47,790 nt of DNA from contig CAZMGG010000031.1 of assembly GCA_964565715.1 (NCBI GenBank), forward strand, positions 1 through 47,790, read 5' to 3'. The DNA is from CAZMGG01 sp964565715 (GTDB lineage Bacteria > Planctomycetota > UBA1135 > UBA2386). Made by a program: the position numbers and the translations under genes. The notes under the pieces were generated by a model. It searched no databases. It worked only from the letters and a program-made list of their open reading frames with translations, and was not told where the DNA came from. Of the stretch, positions 1-9,978 are shown in pieces. The first letter of the stretch is position 1, and every line of letters starts with the position of its first letter.

Positions 1-782
<782 letters not shown>

Positions 783-901
783 CAAACGAGGGGTTGGGGA
801 AACAGGAAGGAGGAAGGGAACAGGGAGGGCGAACGCCGGGCGCCGACGCCGAGTCGGACCCGATCGCTCCGGCCGGCGGAACACCCGCCGACCGTTCGCC
901 G

Positions 902-921
902 CCGCCGGTCAGGACCGGCGG
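902..921 (-). terminator. GC-rich hairpin at the end of plsC
   Basis: A perfect 9-bp inverted repeat (902-910 with 913-921, loop of 2 bases) covers the plsC stop codon. There is no T-run after it, so it would be at best a Rho-assisted or weak terminator, or an mRNA-stabilising 3' hairpin. GC-rich hairpins arise easily by chance in this sequence. Confidence 0.3.
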
Positions 922-1628
922 GCGGCAGAATCGGTTGGGTCGGCCCGGATCGGCTCCGGACCGGTGCCAGATTGAGGTTCTGGGGAGAGGGAAGCATCGG
1001 CCAGGGGCGCGCGGGCCAGGGCGGCCACCGCCGCCCGCAGGCCTTCCAGCCCGCCGGGCGCCAGCACCGCGTCGGCGCTCCACGGCTCGCCCAGGCGCAG
1101 CACGATCTTGCGCGGCCGCGGCAGGACCGCACCCCGGGGCATCGCCCGGTGGACGCCCTCGAGCCCGGCCGGCACCACCACGGCGCCGGAACGACGCACC
1201 AGCATCTCCAGCCCCGAGCGGAACGGCCCGACGCTGCCGTCACGGCTGCGGGTCCCTTCCGGGAACAGCCCGACGACGTGGCCGGCGGCCAGGTGATCCG
1301 CCAGCTGCCGCATCTGCTCCTTCGACGGCGCACTGCGGTCGATCAGCACGGTGCCCATCGCCCGCATCCACCAGCCGAACGGCCGGAACGCACCCAGGGT
1401 GTTGCGGGCGACGTAGGCCACCCAGCGCGGCAGCGGCGAGCCCAGCAGCGGCGGATCCAGGAAGCTCGCGTGGTTGCACACCAGCAGCACCGGTCCGCTC
1501 CGCGGCAGCCGTTCCCGGCCTTCCACCCGCAGGCGGAACCAGAGCAGGGCGAACAGCCAGGCCAGGTGCTTGCTGATCCACCAGGCCAGCCAGACGCGGC
1601 GGATGCCGGGCGTGCCCGGAGCGCTCAT
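909..1628 (-). CDS. plsC: 1-acyl-sn-glycerol-3-phosphate acyltransferase (PlsC family)
   Basis: This enzyme acylates lysophosphatidic acid to phosphatidic acid at the inner face of the membrane, a step of phospholipid synthesis. The 239-residue product has the hallmark acyltransferase motifs: NHASFLD (HX4D, the catalytic box) near residue 52 and FPEGTRS near residue 122. A hydrophobic N-terminal stretch (WWISKHLAWLFALLWF) probably anchors it. The ATG at 1628 overlaps the cmk stop by 4 bases (ATGA, 1625-1628), indicating translational coupling. The last 25 or so residues are Ser/Pro-rich and probably disordered. Related acyltransferases of the same fold cannot be fully excluded without profile comparison. 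Confidence 0.9.
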   Translation of the reverse strand: MSAPGTPGIRRVWLAWWISKHLAWLFALLWFRLRVEGRERLPRSGPVLLVCNHASFLDPPLLGSPLPRWVAYVARNTLGAFRPFGWWMRAMGTVLIDRSAPSKEQMRQLADHLAAGHVVGLFPEGTRSRDGSVGPFRSGLEMLVRRSGAVVVPAGLEGVHRAMPRGAVLPRPRKIVLRLGEPWSADAVLAPGGLEGLRAAVAALARAPLADASLSPEPQSGTGPEPIRADPTDSAARRS

Positions 1629-2359
1629 GCCTCCCGGACCCGGCCTTCGCCGTCGCCGCGCCCCATCAGGCGCAGGATCCGCTCCAGCACCTGCTCGGTG
1701 CTGAGCCCGGTGGAGTCCACCAGGTGGGCGTCGGGCGCCCGCAGGAGCGGCGCGTCCTTGCGCGTGCTGTCGAGCCGGTCGCGGACCTCGATCTCCTCGA
1801 GCACCTCGCGCTCGGAGACGGGCCGGCCGCGGCCGGCGAAGTCCTTCTGCCGGCGCCGCGCCCGTTCGACGGGATCGGCGTCGAGGAAGATCTTCCAGCG
1901 CGCGTTCGGGAACACGACCGAGCCCATGTCGCGGCCCTCGGCCACCACCGGCCCCTGGGTCGCCACCTTGCGCTGCAGGTCGCGCATGGCCTCGCGCACG
2001 AACGGCAGGGCGGACACCGCGGACACCCGGGCCTCCACCTCGCGCGAGCGCAGGTGGGCGGTGACGTCGTGTTCGCCCACCAGCACGCGGCCCTCGGGCT
2101 GCAGACGCAACCGGGTGGCCTGGAGGACGGCGCGCATGCGCTGTTCGATCGCCACCGGGTCGCCGTCGAGCTGGCCCGGCGCACACTGCTCTTCGAGGAA
2201 GTGCCAGGTCACGGCGCGATACATCGCGCCGGTGTCCAGGTAGGCGAAGCCGAGACGCTTCGCCAGCGCCCGCGCCACGGTGCTCTTGCCCGCGCCCGAG
2301 GGGCCATCGATGGCAACCACCTCGGTCGCGGCTTCACTGGGGCTGGGCATGGGTCCCAT
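1625..2359 (-). CDS. cmk: (d)CMP kinase
   Basis: Cytidylate kinase phosphorylates CMP and dCMP to the diphosphates using ATP, supplying CDP for nucleic acid and lipid synthesis in the cytoplasm. The P-loop IDGPSGAGKST lies near the start, followed by the typical YLDTGAMYRAVTW motif. Also present are the segment GRDMGSVVFPNA and a lid with DPVERARRRQKDF. Length (about 244 residues) is slightly longer than the common 220-230. The start is uncertain: ATG at 2359 (MGPMPSP) has GAGG only 3 bases upstream, while ATG at 2350 has the same GAGG 12 bases upstream. It overlaps plsC by 4 bases and heads the cmk-plsC-rpsA run. Confidence 0.94.
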   Translation of the reverse strand: MGPMPSPSEAATEVVAIDGPSGAGKSTVARALAKRLGFAYLDTGAMYRAVTWHFLEEQCAPGQLDGDPVAIEQRMRAVLQATRLRLQPEGRVLVGEHDVTAHLRSREVEARVSAVSALPFVREAMRDLQRKVATQGPVVAEGRDMGSVVFPNARWKIFLDADPVERARRRQKDFAGRGRPVSEREVLEEIEVRDRLDSTRKDAPLLRAPDAHLVDSTGLSTEQVLERILRLMGRGDGEGRVREA

Positions 2360-2516
2360 ATACCTCAAGTCGGCACGGATTGAGAAAGAGCGGTCGGCAC
2401 ACGACCCGGATCGGCGGCGTCCCGAGCGGCCAGGGTCGCGGAAAGGGCGAAGAGTCTAGCCGGCTGGGACCGGCCCGGGCAATGGCGGCGCGGACCAAAT
2501 GGCGTGCCGGCGCGCT

Positions 2517-3326
2517 TCACAGTCCGGGCAGCGGCGGCGGCGCCGGCACCGGCTGGCCCGCCACCGAGGCCAGCCGGAGCCCGCCCTGGCCGTCGCGCAG
2601 CACCCGCGGCTCCCGGTCGAAGGCCGGCAGCACCCAGTACTCGCCGCCGCCGCGGCGGCCATGGGCCAGCCGGTGGATGTGGCCGAAGACCAGCACCTCG
2701 GTGCCGGCCAGGGCACCGTCGATGGCGCGGGGCGGCGGCAGGAAGCGGGTCTGATCGCCGGACCGGATCACCGCCTGGCTGCGGGCCCGGGCGCGGGCGG
2801 CCAGCCGCAGGGCCAGGCCCAGCGGCAAGACCCGGGCCAGGGCCGCCACCGGCCACGACCGCAGCCAGCGCTTGGCCCGCTGGTAGGGCAGGTCTTCCAG
2901 GCACAGCTCGTCGCCGTGCAGCAGCAGGGCCTGGCGGCCACCGAGCCGGCAGCGGAGGCCACCGGCGACCACCCGGCAGCCGGTGAGCCGGGCGAACGCC
3001 GCGCCCAGCAGGAAGTCGCGGTTGCCGTGCAGCACCGTCACCGACACGCCGGCGTCGGCGGCCGCCCGCAGCCGCTCGACCACGCTGCGCCACACCCCCA
3101 CCTGCAGCTGCCGCGCCCCGACGTAGCTGTCGAACAGGTCGCCGAGCAGGAGGACGCGGGCGGCCGGGCCGGCGGCGGCGGCGGCGGTGAGCACCGCGCC
3201 GAGGTTCTCGAGCACCGCGCCGCCATCGACGCCGACGTGCAGGTCCGACAGCAGCCAGGCCTCCGGGCGATCGTCGTCGAGGGCCGACCAGACCGGCGTG
3301 CCGAACACGCGGTCGTCCGGCGTCAC
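2517..3326 (-). CDS. UDP-2,3-diacylglucosamine diphosphatase-like metallophosphoesterase (LpxH-like)
   Basis: LpxH enzymes hydrolyse UDP-2,3-diacylglucosamine to lipid X in lipid A synthesis, using a two-metal calcineurin-like site. The 269-residue product has the metal-binding blocks in order: SDLHVG (residues 27-32), GDLFD (62-66), HGNRD (100-104), LHGDE (136-140) and GHIH (215-218). The spacing and the DYLP/FLPPPRAID-like segment fit LpxH better than a generic phosphoesterase. The GTG start at 3326 overlaps the stop of the upstream GH42-like gene by 4 bases (GTGA), so the two are translationally coupled. Planctomycetota commonly keep lipid A genes; whether this copy makes lipid X or acts on another substrate is not visible here. 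Confidence 0.82.
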   Translation of the reverse strand: MTPDDRVFGTPVWSALDDDRPEAWLLSDLHVGVDGGAVLENLGAVLTAAAAAGPAARVLLLGDLFDSYVGARQLQVGVWRSVVERLRAAADAGVSVTVLHGNRDFLLGAAFARLTGCRVVAGGLRCRLGGRQALLLHGDELCLEDLPYQRAKRWLRSWPVAALARVLPLGLALRLAARARARSQAVIRSGDQTRFLPPPRAIDGALAGTEVLVFGHIHRLAHGRRGGGEYWVLPAFDREPRVLRDGQGGLRLASVAGQPVPAPPPLPGL

Positions 3327-5421
3327 CGCTCCACCACCTCGAGGAACAGCCCGGTCCAGACGTCGAGGGTGAGGTCGAAGCGGTCGGCGGGCCCCAGCAC
3401 CTCGTCGCGGCCGACCACCCGCAGGCGCATGGGCTGCGGCAGGCTGACGCTCACCGGCAGCCGGCCGCGCCGGTCGAGTTCGGCGAGCATCGCCGGCCGC
3501 TCCAGGGCGTTCAGGCGCGCCACCAGGAACCGCCGGCCGTCCCGACCGCGCAGCGTGATGCGCTCGATGCAGGTGGGCAGGCCTTCGCCGCGCACCTCGA
3601 ACGGCGGCAGGATCGACGCCGCGTGCAGCACCTGACGGACCCGGGCCCGCAGGTCCATCGCCGCCGCCACCGCCGCCGGATCGAGCCGGATCCGCCCGTA
3701 GTCGCACACCGCCAGGTTGAGGCAGACCGCGCGGCCGCGGCCGTGGCGCTGCTCGGCGAAGACCAGGTGATCGTCCTGCCGCTCGGCCAGGTCGGCGCGC
3801 AGCCCGCGCTCGGCCACCGCCAAGCCGGAGCGCAGCGTCGCCCGCTGCGGCACCGCGCCCTGCCGCACCAGCACGGCGTCCCAGCGCAGTTCGCGGCCCT
3901 GCAGGCCGAACAGCCCGTCCAGCGCGCCGGCCGGACGGCGCACCAGGTGCTCGTCGTAGAGCGCCGGCGTGTGGTCGGCGAGCAGCACGCCGCCGCTCTT
4001 CACGTAGGCGTCGAGCGCCTGGCAGGCCCGGTCGGGCAGCGCGATCGTCGCCGGCAGGACCACGCAACGCGGCCGTTGCTGCAGGACCCGCTCCGGCAGT
4101 TCGTGCTCCGGGACGAAGCGGGCCTGCAGGCCGAGATCGGCGAGCAGGCGCAGCCAGCCGACGCGGGCGTTCTGGCTCGTGCTGTGGGCGGCCTCGTAGG
4201 ACGACAGCCGCCGCGGCCAGGTCATGCCGTCCTGGGCCGAGTCGAGCATCCACCACAGCCGCACCGAGGCCTGCGACTCGACGATCCAGACCGGATCGGT
4301 CTGCACCTCGGCACCGGCGCAGGACCTCGCCACCGCCGCCAGTTCGTCGAAGGCGGCCTGGACCTGCTGGCCGAACGGCGTGAGCCCGTCGCCCTGCAAC
4401 ACCGTGTCGGCGTTCCACACCACCACCGCGGCGGTGCCATGGGCGATCCAGTCGGCGAGCTGGCCCTGGACGAGGCGGCCCGGGGTGCCGTTCGCCGGCA
4501 CGCCGAGAGTCGCGAGCTTCGGCACGCCGGGCAGCAGGCTGCGGGCGAGCGCGGTGGCGCCGCCGACGTCGTAGGCCTCGGCCAGGGTCAGCCCGGGCAG
4601 CAGCACCGCGTAGTCGTGGCCGCCGAACGCCGACGGCGGCTGCAGTCCGGTGAGGCCGCACGGCACGCCGGGGGCCTCCCGCAGGACCGCCTCCCGCAGG
4701 GTGCGCACGGCCGCCGCCAGCTGCCGGTCCATGAACTCGCGATGCTCGGCCCACGGCCGCAGGTTGGCGGGCAGCGCCACGTCGCCCAGTTCGCGGCGGC
4801 GGATCTGGTCGGTGGTCAGCGGCACGACCTTCTCCCAGCCGCCGAAGGCGGTGCCCCAGGCCCGGTCGAGGCTGGCGCAGTCGCCGTGCCGCTGCTGCAG
4901 GAACGCGCGGAACGCGGCCTGGCAGTGCGGCGAGTGGCAGAGGTCCAGGGGATTCCCGTGGCGGGTCACCGAGATCTCGTCGCCCAGCGCGACGAAGCGC
5001 ATGCCATCCGCGCCGACCGCGCGGATCCGCGCCACGATCCGCGCCACGGCGGCATCCAGCGCCGCCGGATCCGACAGGCACTCGGGGCGGACCAGGACGG
5101 CCGGATCGCGGCTGCGTTCGTAGGCCTCGAGCAGCGGGCGGAAGGCCTCGTCGGTCTGCTCCAGCAGCCCCTTGCCGGCGGGCTGGTCCAGGTAGAACGA
5201 CAGGCCCGCGGCGCGCACCGGCGCCGGGTCGGCGCCGCCGGGCAGCTGCACGCCGGTGAAGCCGAGCTGCCGCACCCGTTCGAGGCGGGCGGCATCGGCG
5301 AGCTGCGGGGCCGGCAACCAGAGGATGCGCTGCAGCCCCGGTGGCGCCTGGGCCACGGCCGGCGTCAGGCCGGCCAGCGCGGCGACCGCGCACCAGATCC
5401 GGATCCGGGCCGGCCCCATCA

Positions 5422-5422
<1 letters not shown>
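3323..5422 (-). CDS. exported GH42-like (beta-galactosidase-type) glycoside hydrolase family protein
   Basis: The 699-residue product starts with a signal peptide (about residues 1-25, ending AVAQA). An (alpha/beta)8-barrel-like part follows. Its stretch from GDEIS (Glu149) through LCHSPHCQAAFRAFL to WGTAFGGWEKV resembles the segment around the acid/base Glu of GH42 beta-galactosidases. The region around 400-600 (VVLPATIALPDRACQALDAYVKSGG, LADHTPALYDE) resembles the GATase-like trimerisation domain of GH42 proteins. The C-terminus looks beta-rich. It would act on sugars in the periplasm or outside; the substrate is unknown. Its ATG (5422) overlaps the stop of the response regulator (TGATG) and its stop overlaps the LpxH-like start, so it is embedded in a coupled run. 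The nucleophile Glu was not identified, so activity is not assured. Confidence 0.68.
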
Positions 5423-6765
<1,343 letters not shown>

Positions 6766-6829
6766 GCGGCGGGCGAGAACTTACCCGGGCGGGGCCGGAC
6801 CGGGCGAACCCGATCTGCCGGCAGGGGCC

Positions 6830-7435
6830 CTATTGCTGCTGTGGCTCGGCGTCGCCGCGCTGCAGGTTGACCTCGCCGAACGACACGATCCGCTGGCCGC
6901 CGGTGGCAGCCGCGTGCTCCAGGGCGACCTCGGCCTGCGCCACGAGCGTGTCGAAGAACATGGTCTGCTGGTCCTGGCAGGCGGCGATGCCGACGCTGAG
7001 CCCGAGCGCCAGCACCTTGCCGTCCACCACGATCTCCAGGTCCTGGAACAGCCGGTGCAGCCGTTCGGCGACGATCCGGGTCTGGCCCAGGTCGGTGTGC
7101 GGCAGCAGCAGCAGGAAGCGGTCGTCGTTCCACGCGCCCAGCAGGTCGGCGCCGCGGGTCCGTTCGCGGATCAGCCCCGACAGGTTGTGGCGCAGGGCGT
7201 CGCGCAGGGCCGCACCGTGCAGGTCGACGAGCTGCGCCATCCGGTCCACCTGCAGCAGCACGCAGCCGAGCGGGTGGCCGTGCCGGCGGGCCCGGGCGAA
7301 CTCGTTGCGCATCAGCTGCAGGATCTGCGACTGCGAGAACAGCGCGGCGCCGAGGAACGAACCGGCGTCGCCGCTGGCGCCGCCGCCACCGCGCTTCTGT
7401 TCCGAACGCGCCCTGCGGAATCCTGGTCTGGTCAT
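6830..7435 (-). CDS. degenerate GGDEF-domain protein
   Basis: The 201-residue product has a GGDEF-like fold from about residue 40: LGCVLLQVDRMAQLVD corresponds to the metal-binding strand, and LSVGIAACQDQQ to the end of the domain. The signature loop reads WNDDR where active diguanylate cyclases have GGDEF, and the RxxD inhibitory site is not seen. It is therefore probably not a cyclase; degenerate GGDEF proteins can bind c-di-GMP or GTP, or act as protein-interaction modules. The N-terminus is Arg/Gly-rich and no membrane segment is visible. It lies 64 bases upstream of the response regulator gene on the same strand, so a shared transcript and signalling pathway are plausible. Confidence 0.72.
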   Translation of the reverse strand: MTRPGFRRARSEQKRGGGGASGDAGSFLGAALFSQSQILQLMRNEFARARRHGHPLGCVLLQVDRMAQLVDLHGAALRDALRHNLSGLIRERTRGADLLGAWNDDRFLLLLPHTDLGQTRIVAERLHRLFQDLEIVVDGKVLALGLSVGIAACQDQQTMFFDTLVAQAEVALEHAAATGGQRIVSFGEVNLQRGDAEPQQQ

Positions 7436-7493
7436 CCGTGCCCACGCGCCGTCCGGCGCGCCCTATCGCTTCGGGTCCGATCGCTGCTGCGGT

Positions 7494-7533
7494 AAATAAA
7501 ATCGGGCCTCAGCCGGTCAGAACTGAGGCCCGA
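7494..7533 (-). terminator. intrinsic (Rho-independent) terminator
   Basis: A perfect 11-bp GC-rich stem (7502-7512 pairing with 7523-7533, 10-base loop) is followed on the minus strand by TTTTATTTA. This is the clearest intrinsic terminator in the window. It ends transcripts coming from the right, that is, either the membrane-protein gene at 7903-8361 or an RNA made from 7534-7900. Confidence 0.8.
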
Positions 7534-7588
7534 AGGAATACGGGCGAGGCTACGCAATGGAGAGGGCGGTTAGGGAGGGGGATACTGG

Positions 7589-7800
7589 TCTCCACTCCGC
7601 AGCCTCAGCCCTTTGGTGTCTGCTTGCCAGATGGCGGGCCATCCCACCATCTGCCGCCGGTCCTGGTCAGGGGAGCCGGCGCGGTCACGACAGAGAGCGT
7701 CTCGCTCAGCAGAGCCGGGCGGTCAGTCCCAGCCCTTCTCGTCGGCTCCCTCCCCAGCCAGGCTAGCCGGGGCGGGCTCCTCGGAGGAGCAATGTGGAGA
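7589..7800 (-). ncRNA. candidate structured non-coding RNA
   Basis: Between the terminator at 7494-7533 and the gene ending at 7903 lies a stretch with no credible reading frame but dense self-complementarity. On the minus strand a 7-bp closing helix joins 7794-7800 to 7589-7595. Inside are a GCTCC/GGAGC hairpin (7776-7790), an interrupted long helix whose core is GGGAGCCG/CGGCTCCC, a GAGCG/CGCTC hairpin, and a CAGATGG/CCATCTG hairpin. The arrangement looks multi-branched. I could not match it to RNase P RNA, tmRNA, SRP RNA or 6S RNA by their conserved motifs. It could be a small RNA gene, or the structured 3' untranslated region of the 7903-8361 gene. The boundaries are estimates. Confidence 0.35.
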
Positions 7801-7902
7801 AGCATGCCACGGCTCCACGGGAATTCAACAGGCTGTCCACCATTTCGTCCGCAACACCGGGGGAAACTTTTGCGAAAGGGTCCAGGACCGGCTGCTGCCC
7901 GG

Positions 7903-8361
7903 CTATTGCGGCGGTGGGAACACGCTCGGCCAGACATCCTGCAGCCAGCGCAGGACCGCGTAGAGGTCGAACCAGGGCAGCTTCTGCTTCAGGAGCAGCA
8001 GCAGGACGCAGACGGCGACCGTGTAGAGCACGAAGAAGAACAGCCGCGACAGCAGCATGGCCAGCAGGGTCTTGGCCTTCACCCCGAGCGGCTTGCCCGG
8101 GTTCTCCCGGCCGCCCCGCAGGATCCAGTCGCGCTGGGCCCGCAGGCCCTGCTGCACCAGCCGCTGCTCGTCGGTGCCTTCGGCCAGGATCGCCTGGTTG
8201 ACCACCTGCCAGGGATACTCCACCGGGTTCTGCCGTACGGTCCGCTGCAGGGTGTCCATCAGCTTGCGGGAGACGGAGCCCGCCATCAGCCGCAGGGCCA
8301 CCTGGGCCACCGCCTGGGAAGTCGCGTCGCCGGCGGCCGTCTCGGGTGCTTGCTGGTCCAT
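7903..8361 (-). CDS. small membrane protein of unknown function
   Basis: I do not recognise this 152-residue protein. It starts MDQQAPETAAGDATSQAVAQVALRLM. A central charged part follows (EYPWQVVNQAILAEGTDEQRLVQQGL). One strong hydrophobic segment sits near residues 105-130 (LFFFVLYTVAVCVLLLLL), followed by a short aromatic-rich tail (WLQDVWPSVFPPPQ). No cysteine or catalytic motif stands out. It is transcribed divergently from the T2SSF-like gene, with starts 45 bases apart, so a shared regulatory region is likely. Downstream lie about 370 bases of structured sequence and the intrinsic terminator at 7494-7533. Confidence 0.75.
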   Translation of the reverse strand: MDQQAPETAAGDATSQAVAQVALRLMAGSVSRKLMDTLQRTVRQNPVEYPWQVVNQAILAEGTDEQRLVQQGLRAQRDWILRGGRENPGKPLGVKAKTLLAMLLSRLFFFVLYTVAVCVLLLLLKQKLPWFDLYAVLRWLQDVWPSVFPPPQ

Positions 8362-8406
8362 GCGCGCTGCATTACCACACGGGGCACACGCGCGGAACCG
8401 CTGCTC

Positions 8407-9315
8407 ATGGCCATCCCCCTCGACCCCGGCCCCGACGATCGCGCCGCGCTGGCCTTCGCCGATCTCGCCTCGGCGTTCGAGGCGGGACTCACGCCGCAGT
8501 TCCTCGGCGTCGTGCCCGGCAGCGACGGCCCCGCCGCGATCGACGCCCTGCTGGCGGCCCGCGACGTCACGCCGCTGCCCGGCGAACGCGAGGTCCTGGC
8601 GGCGGCCTGGGACGCCGGGCGCATCGGCGAAGGCCTGCGCCACCGTTCCCAGGTGCGCGAGCAACGGGCCGCCAGCCGGCGCGACGTGCGGCGGGCGCTC
8701 GCCTATCCGGCCCTGCTCCTGGCGCTGGCCCTGCCGATCTCCGGCCTCGTCGCGCTCGCCACCGGCAGCCCGGTGGTGATCCTCGTGCTGGCGGTGCTGC
8801 TCGTCGCCGCCGTCGCCGGCGTCTGGCTGGCGCGGGCCATGGCCGGCGGTTCCGACGCCGTCCTGCGCCTGCCCGGCATCGGTCCGCTCGCCGCCGAACT
8901 GGCCGAACTGCCCTACCTGGAGGTCCTGCACGGCCTCTACGCGTCGGGCGTGCCGCTGCTCACCGCCCACCCCCGCGCGCTGGCCGTCTGCCGCCTCCCC
9001 GACCTGCACGCCCGCCTCCGGCAGGCGGATCAGATCCTGCAGCAGAACCAGCCCCTGGTGCAGGCCCTGAACGCCGCCCAGGCCCTGCACCCCGAGACCC
9101 GTTCGCTGCTGGCGTTGGGCGAGCAGGCCGGCGGCCTCGAGGATGCGCTGCACCGCGCACTGCGCCGGCGCAGCGAGGCCACCACCCGCCGGGCCCAGGC
9201 CCTGGCCCGGATCCTGGCCGGCGTCGCCTACGCCCTGGCCGTGCTGGTGGTGATCGCCATGGCGTTCAGCTTCTACTCCTCCTACTTCGGCGCCCTCCGG
9301 TCGCTCGGCCGCTGA
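8407..9315 (+). CDS. type II secretion system F (GspF/PilC-like) family protein
   Basis: GspF/PilC proteins form the inner-membrane platform of type II secretion and type IV pilus machines. This 302-residue protein is shorter than full GspF (about 400), with what looks like one complete C-terminal F domain. Hydrophobic segments lie near residues 100-150 (YPALLLALALPISGLVAL, VVILVLAVLLVAAVAGVWLA) and at the C-terminus (VAYALAVLVVIAMAFSFY). The F-domain signature is ELAELPYLEVLHGLYASGVPLLTA, with LLALGEQAGGLEDAL before the last helix. No secretion ATPase or pilin gene lies nearby, so it is an orphan here, though the exported protein at 11510 might belong to the same system. The ATG at 8407 is the first plausible start after the divergent gene. 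Confidence 0.78.
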   Translation: MAIPLDPGPDDRAALAFADLASAFEAGLTPQFLGVVPGSDGPAAIDALLAARDVTPLPGEREVLAAAWDAGRIGEGLRHRSQVREQRAASRRDVRRALAYPALLLALALPISGLVALATGSPVVILVLAVLLVAAVAGVWLARAMAGGSDAVLRLPGIGPLAAELAELPYLEVLHGLYASGVPLLTAHPRALAVCRLPDLHARLRQADQILQQNQPLVQALNAAQALHPETRSLLALGEQAGGLEDALHRALRRRSEATTRRAQALARILAGVAYALAVLVVIAMAFSFYSSYFGALRSLGR

Positions 9316-9384
9316 GGTCGCCGCCACCGGTTCCGCCGCAGGACCTGACAGGAGGCTCGCCCGCGGGTTCCATGGGCCGACCGC

Positions 9385-9978
9385 ATGGACCCCCGCGTGG
9401 CAGGACCGGCAGACCGATCGACGATGGCGGAAGGCGAGCGCCGCCTGCTGCTGGCCTTCCAGAACGGCGAACAGGGCGCCTTCGCCCCGCTGCTGCAGCC
9501 GCACCTGCCGGCGCTGCTGGCCCTGGCCCGCCGCCACGCCGGCGACGCCCACCACGCCGAGGACCTGGTGCAGGAGGTGCTGGTCCGCGCCTTCCGCAAC
9601 CTCACTGGCTTCCGCGGCGAGGCCAGTCTCCGCACCTGGCTGTTCCGCATCCTGGTCCGGCTGGCCAGCGAGCCACGCCGCTGGCGTCGCACGGACGCGA
9701 TCGACGCGGTGCCGACGGCCTGGCCCGAGGAGCCCGTCGGCCACATGGAGTCCGCCGAGCACCACGCCATCGGTCGCGAACTGGGCGCCCGGCTCGACGA
9801 GGCGATGGAACGGCTGCCACCGCGGCAGCGCACGGCCCTGCACCTGCGGGCGGTGGCCGGCCTCGACTACGCGGGCATCGCCGAGGTCCTGGACTGCTCG
9901 CCGGGCGCCGCCCGCATGCTGGTGCTGGAGGCCCGCCGCAAGGTCATGGACCGCCTCGGGGAGCACCTGGAGCCATGA
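9385..9978 (+). CDS. RNA polymerase ECF-type sigma-70 factor
   Basis: This 197-residue protein has both ECF sigma regions. Region 2 covers about residues 25-95 (LLLAFQNGEQGAFAPLL, HHAEDLVQEVLVRAFRNLTGFRGEASLRTWLFRI). Region 4 covers about 135-190 (MERLPPRQRTALHLRAVAGLDYAGIAEVL, then GAARMLVLEARRKVM). It would direct RNA polymerase to a small regulon. An alternative start at the ATG at 9424 (MAEGERR) is possible and matches the usual beginning of the domain. Its stop overlaps the ATG of the anti-sigma-like gene by 4 bases (ATGA, 9975-9978), the usual arrangement of a sigma/anti-sigma pair. Confidence 0.9.
   Translation: MDPRVAGPADRSTMAEGERRLLLAFQNGEQGAFAPLLQPHLPALLALARRHAGDAHHAEDLVQEVLVRAFRNLTGFRGEASLRTWLFRILVRLASEPRRWRRTDAIDAVPTAWPEEPVGHMESAEHHAIGRELGARLDEAMERLPPRQRTALHLRAVAGLDYAGIAEVLDCSPGAARMLVLEARRKVMDRLGEHLEP

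Noticed and set aside
7589..7800. Assignment as RNase P RNA, tmRNA, SRP RNA or 6S RNA
   Set aside because: Diagnostic motifs of each were looked for on both strands and not found; only a short CCCCTGA resembles 6S, which is too little.
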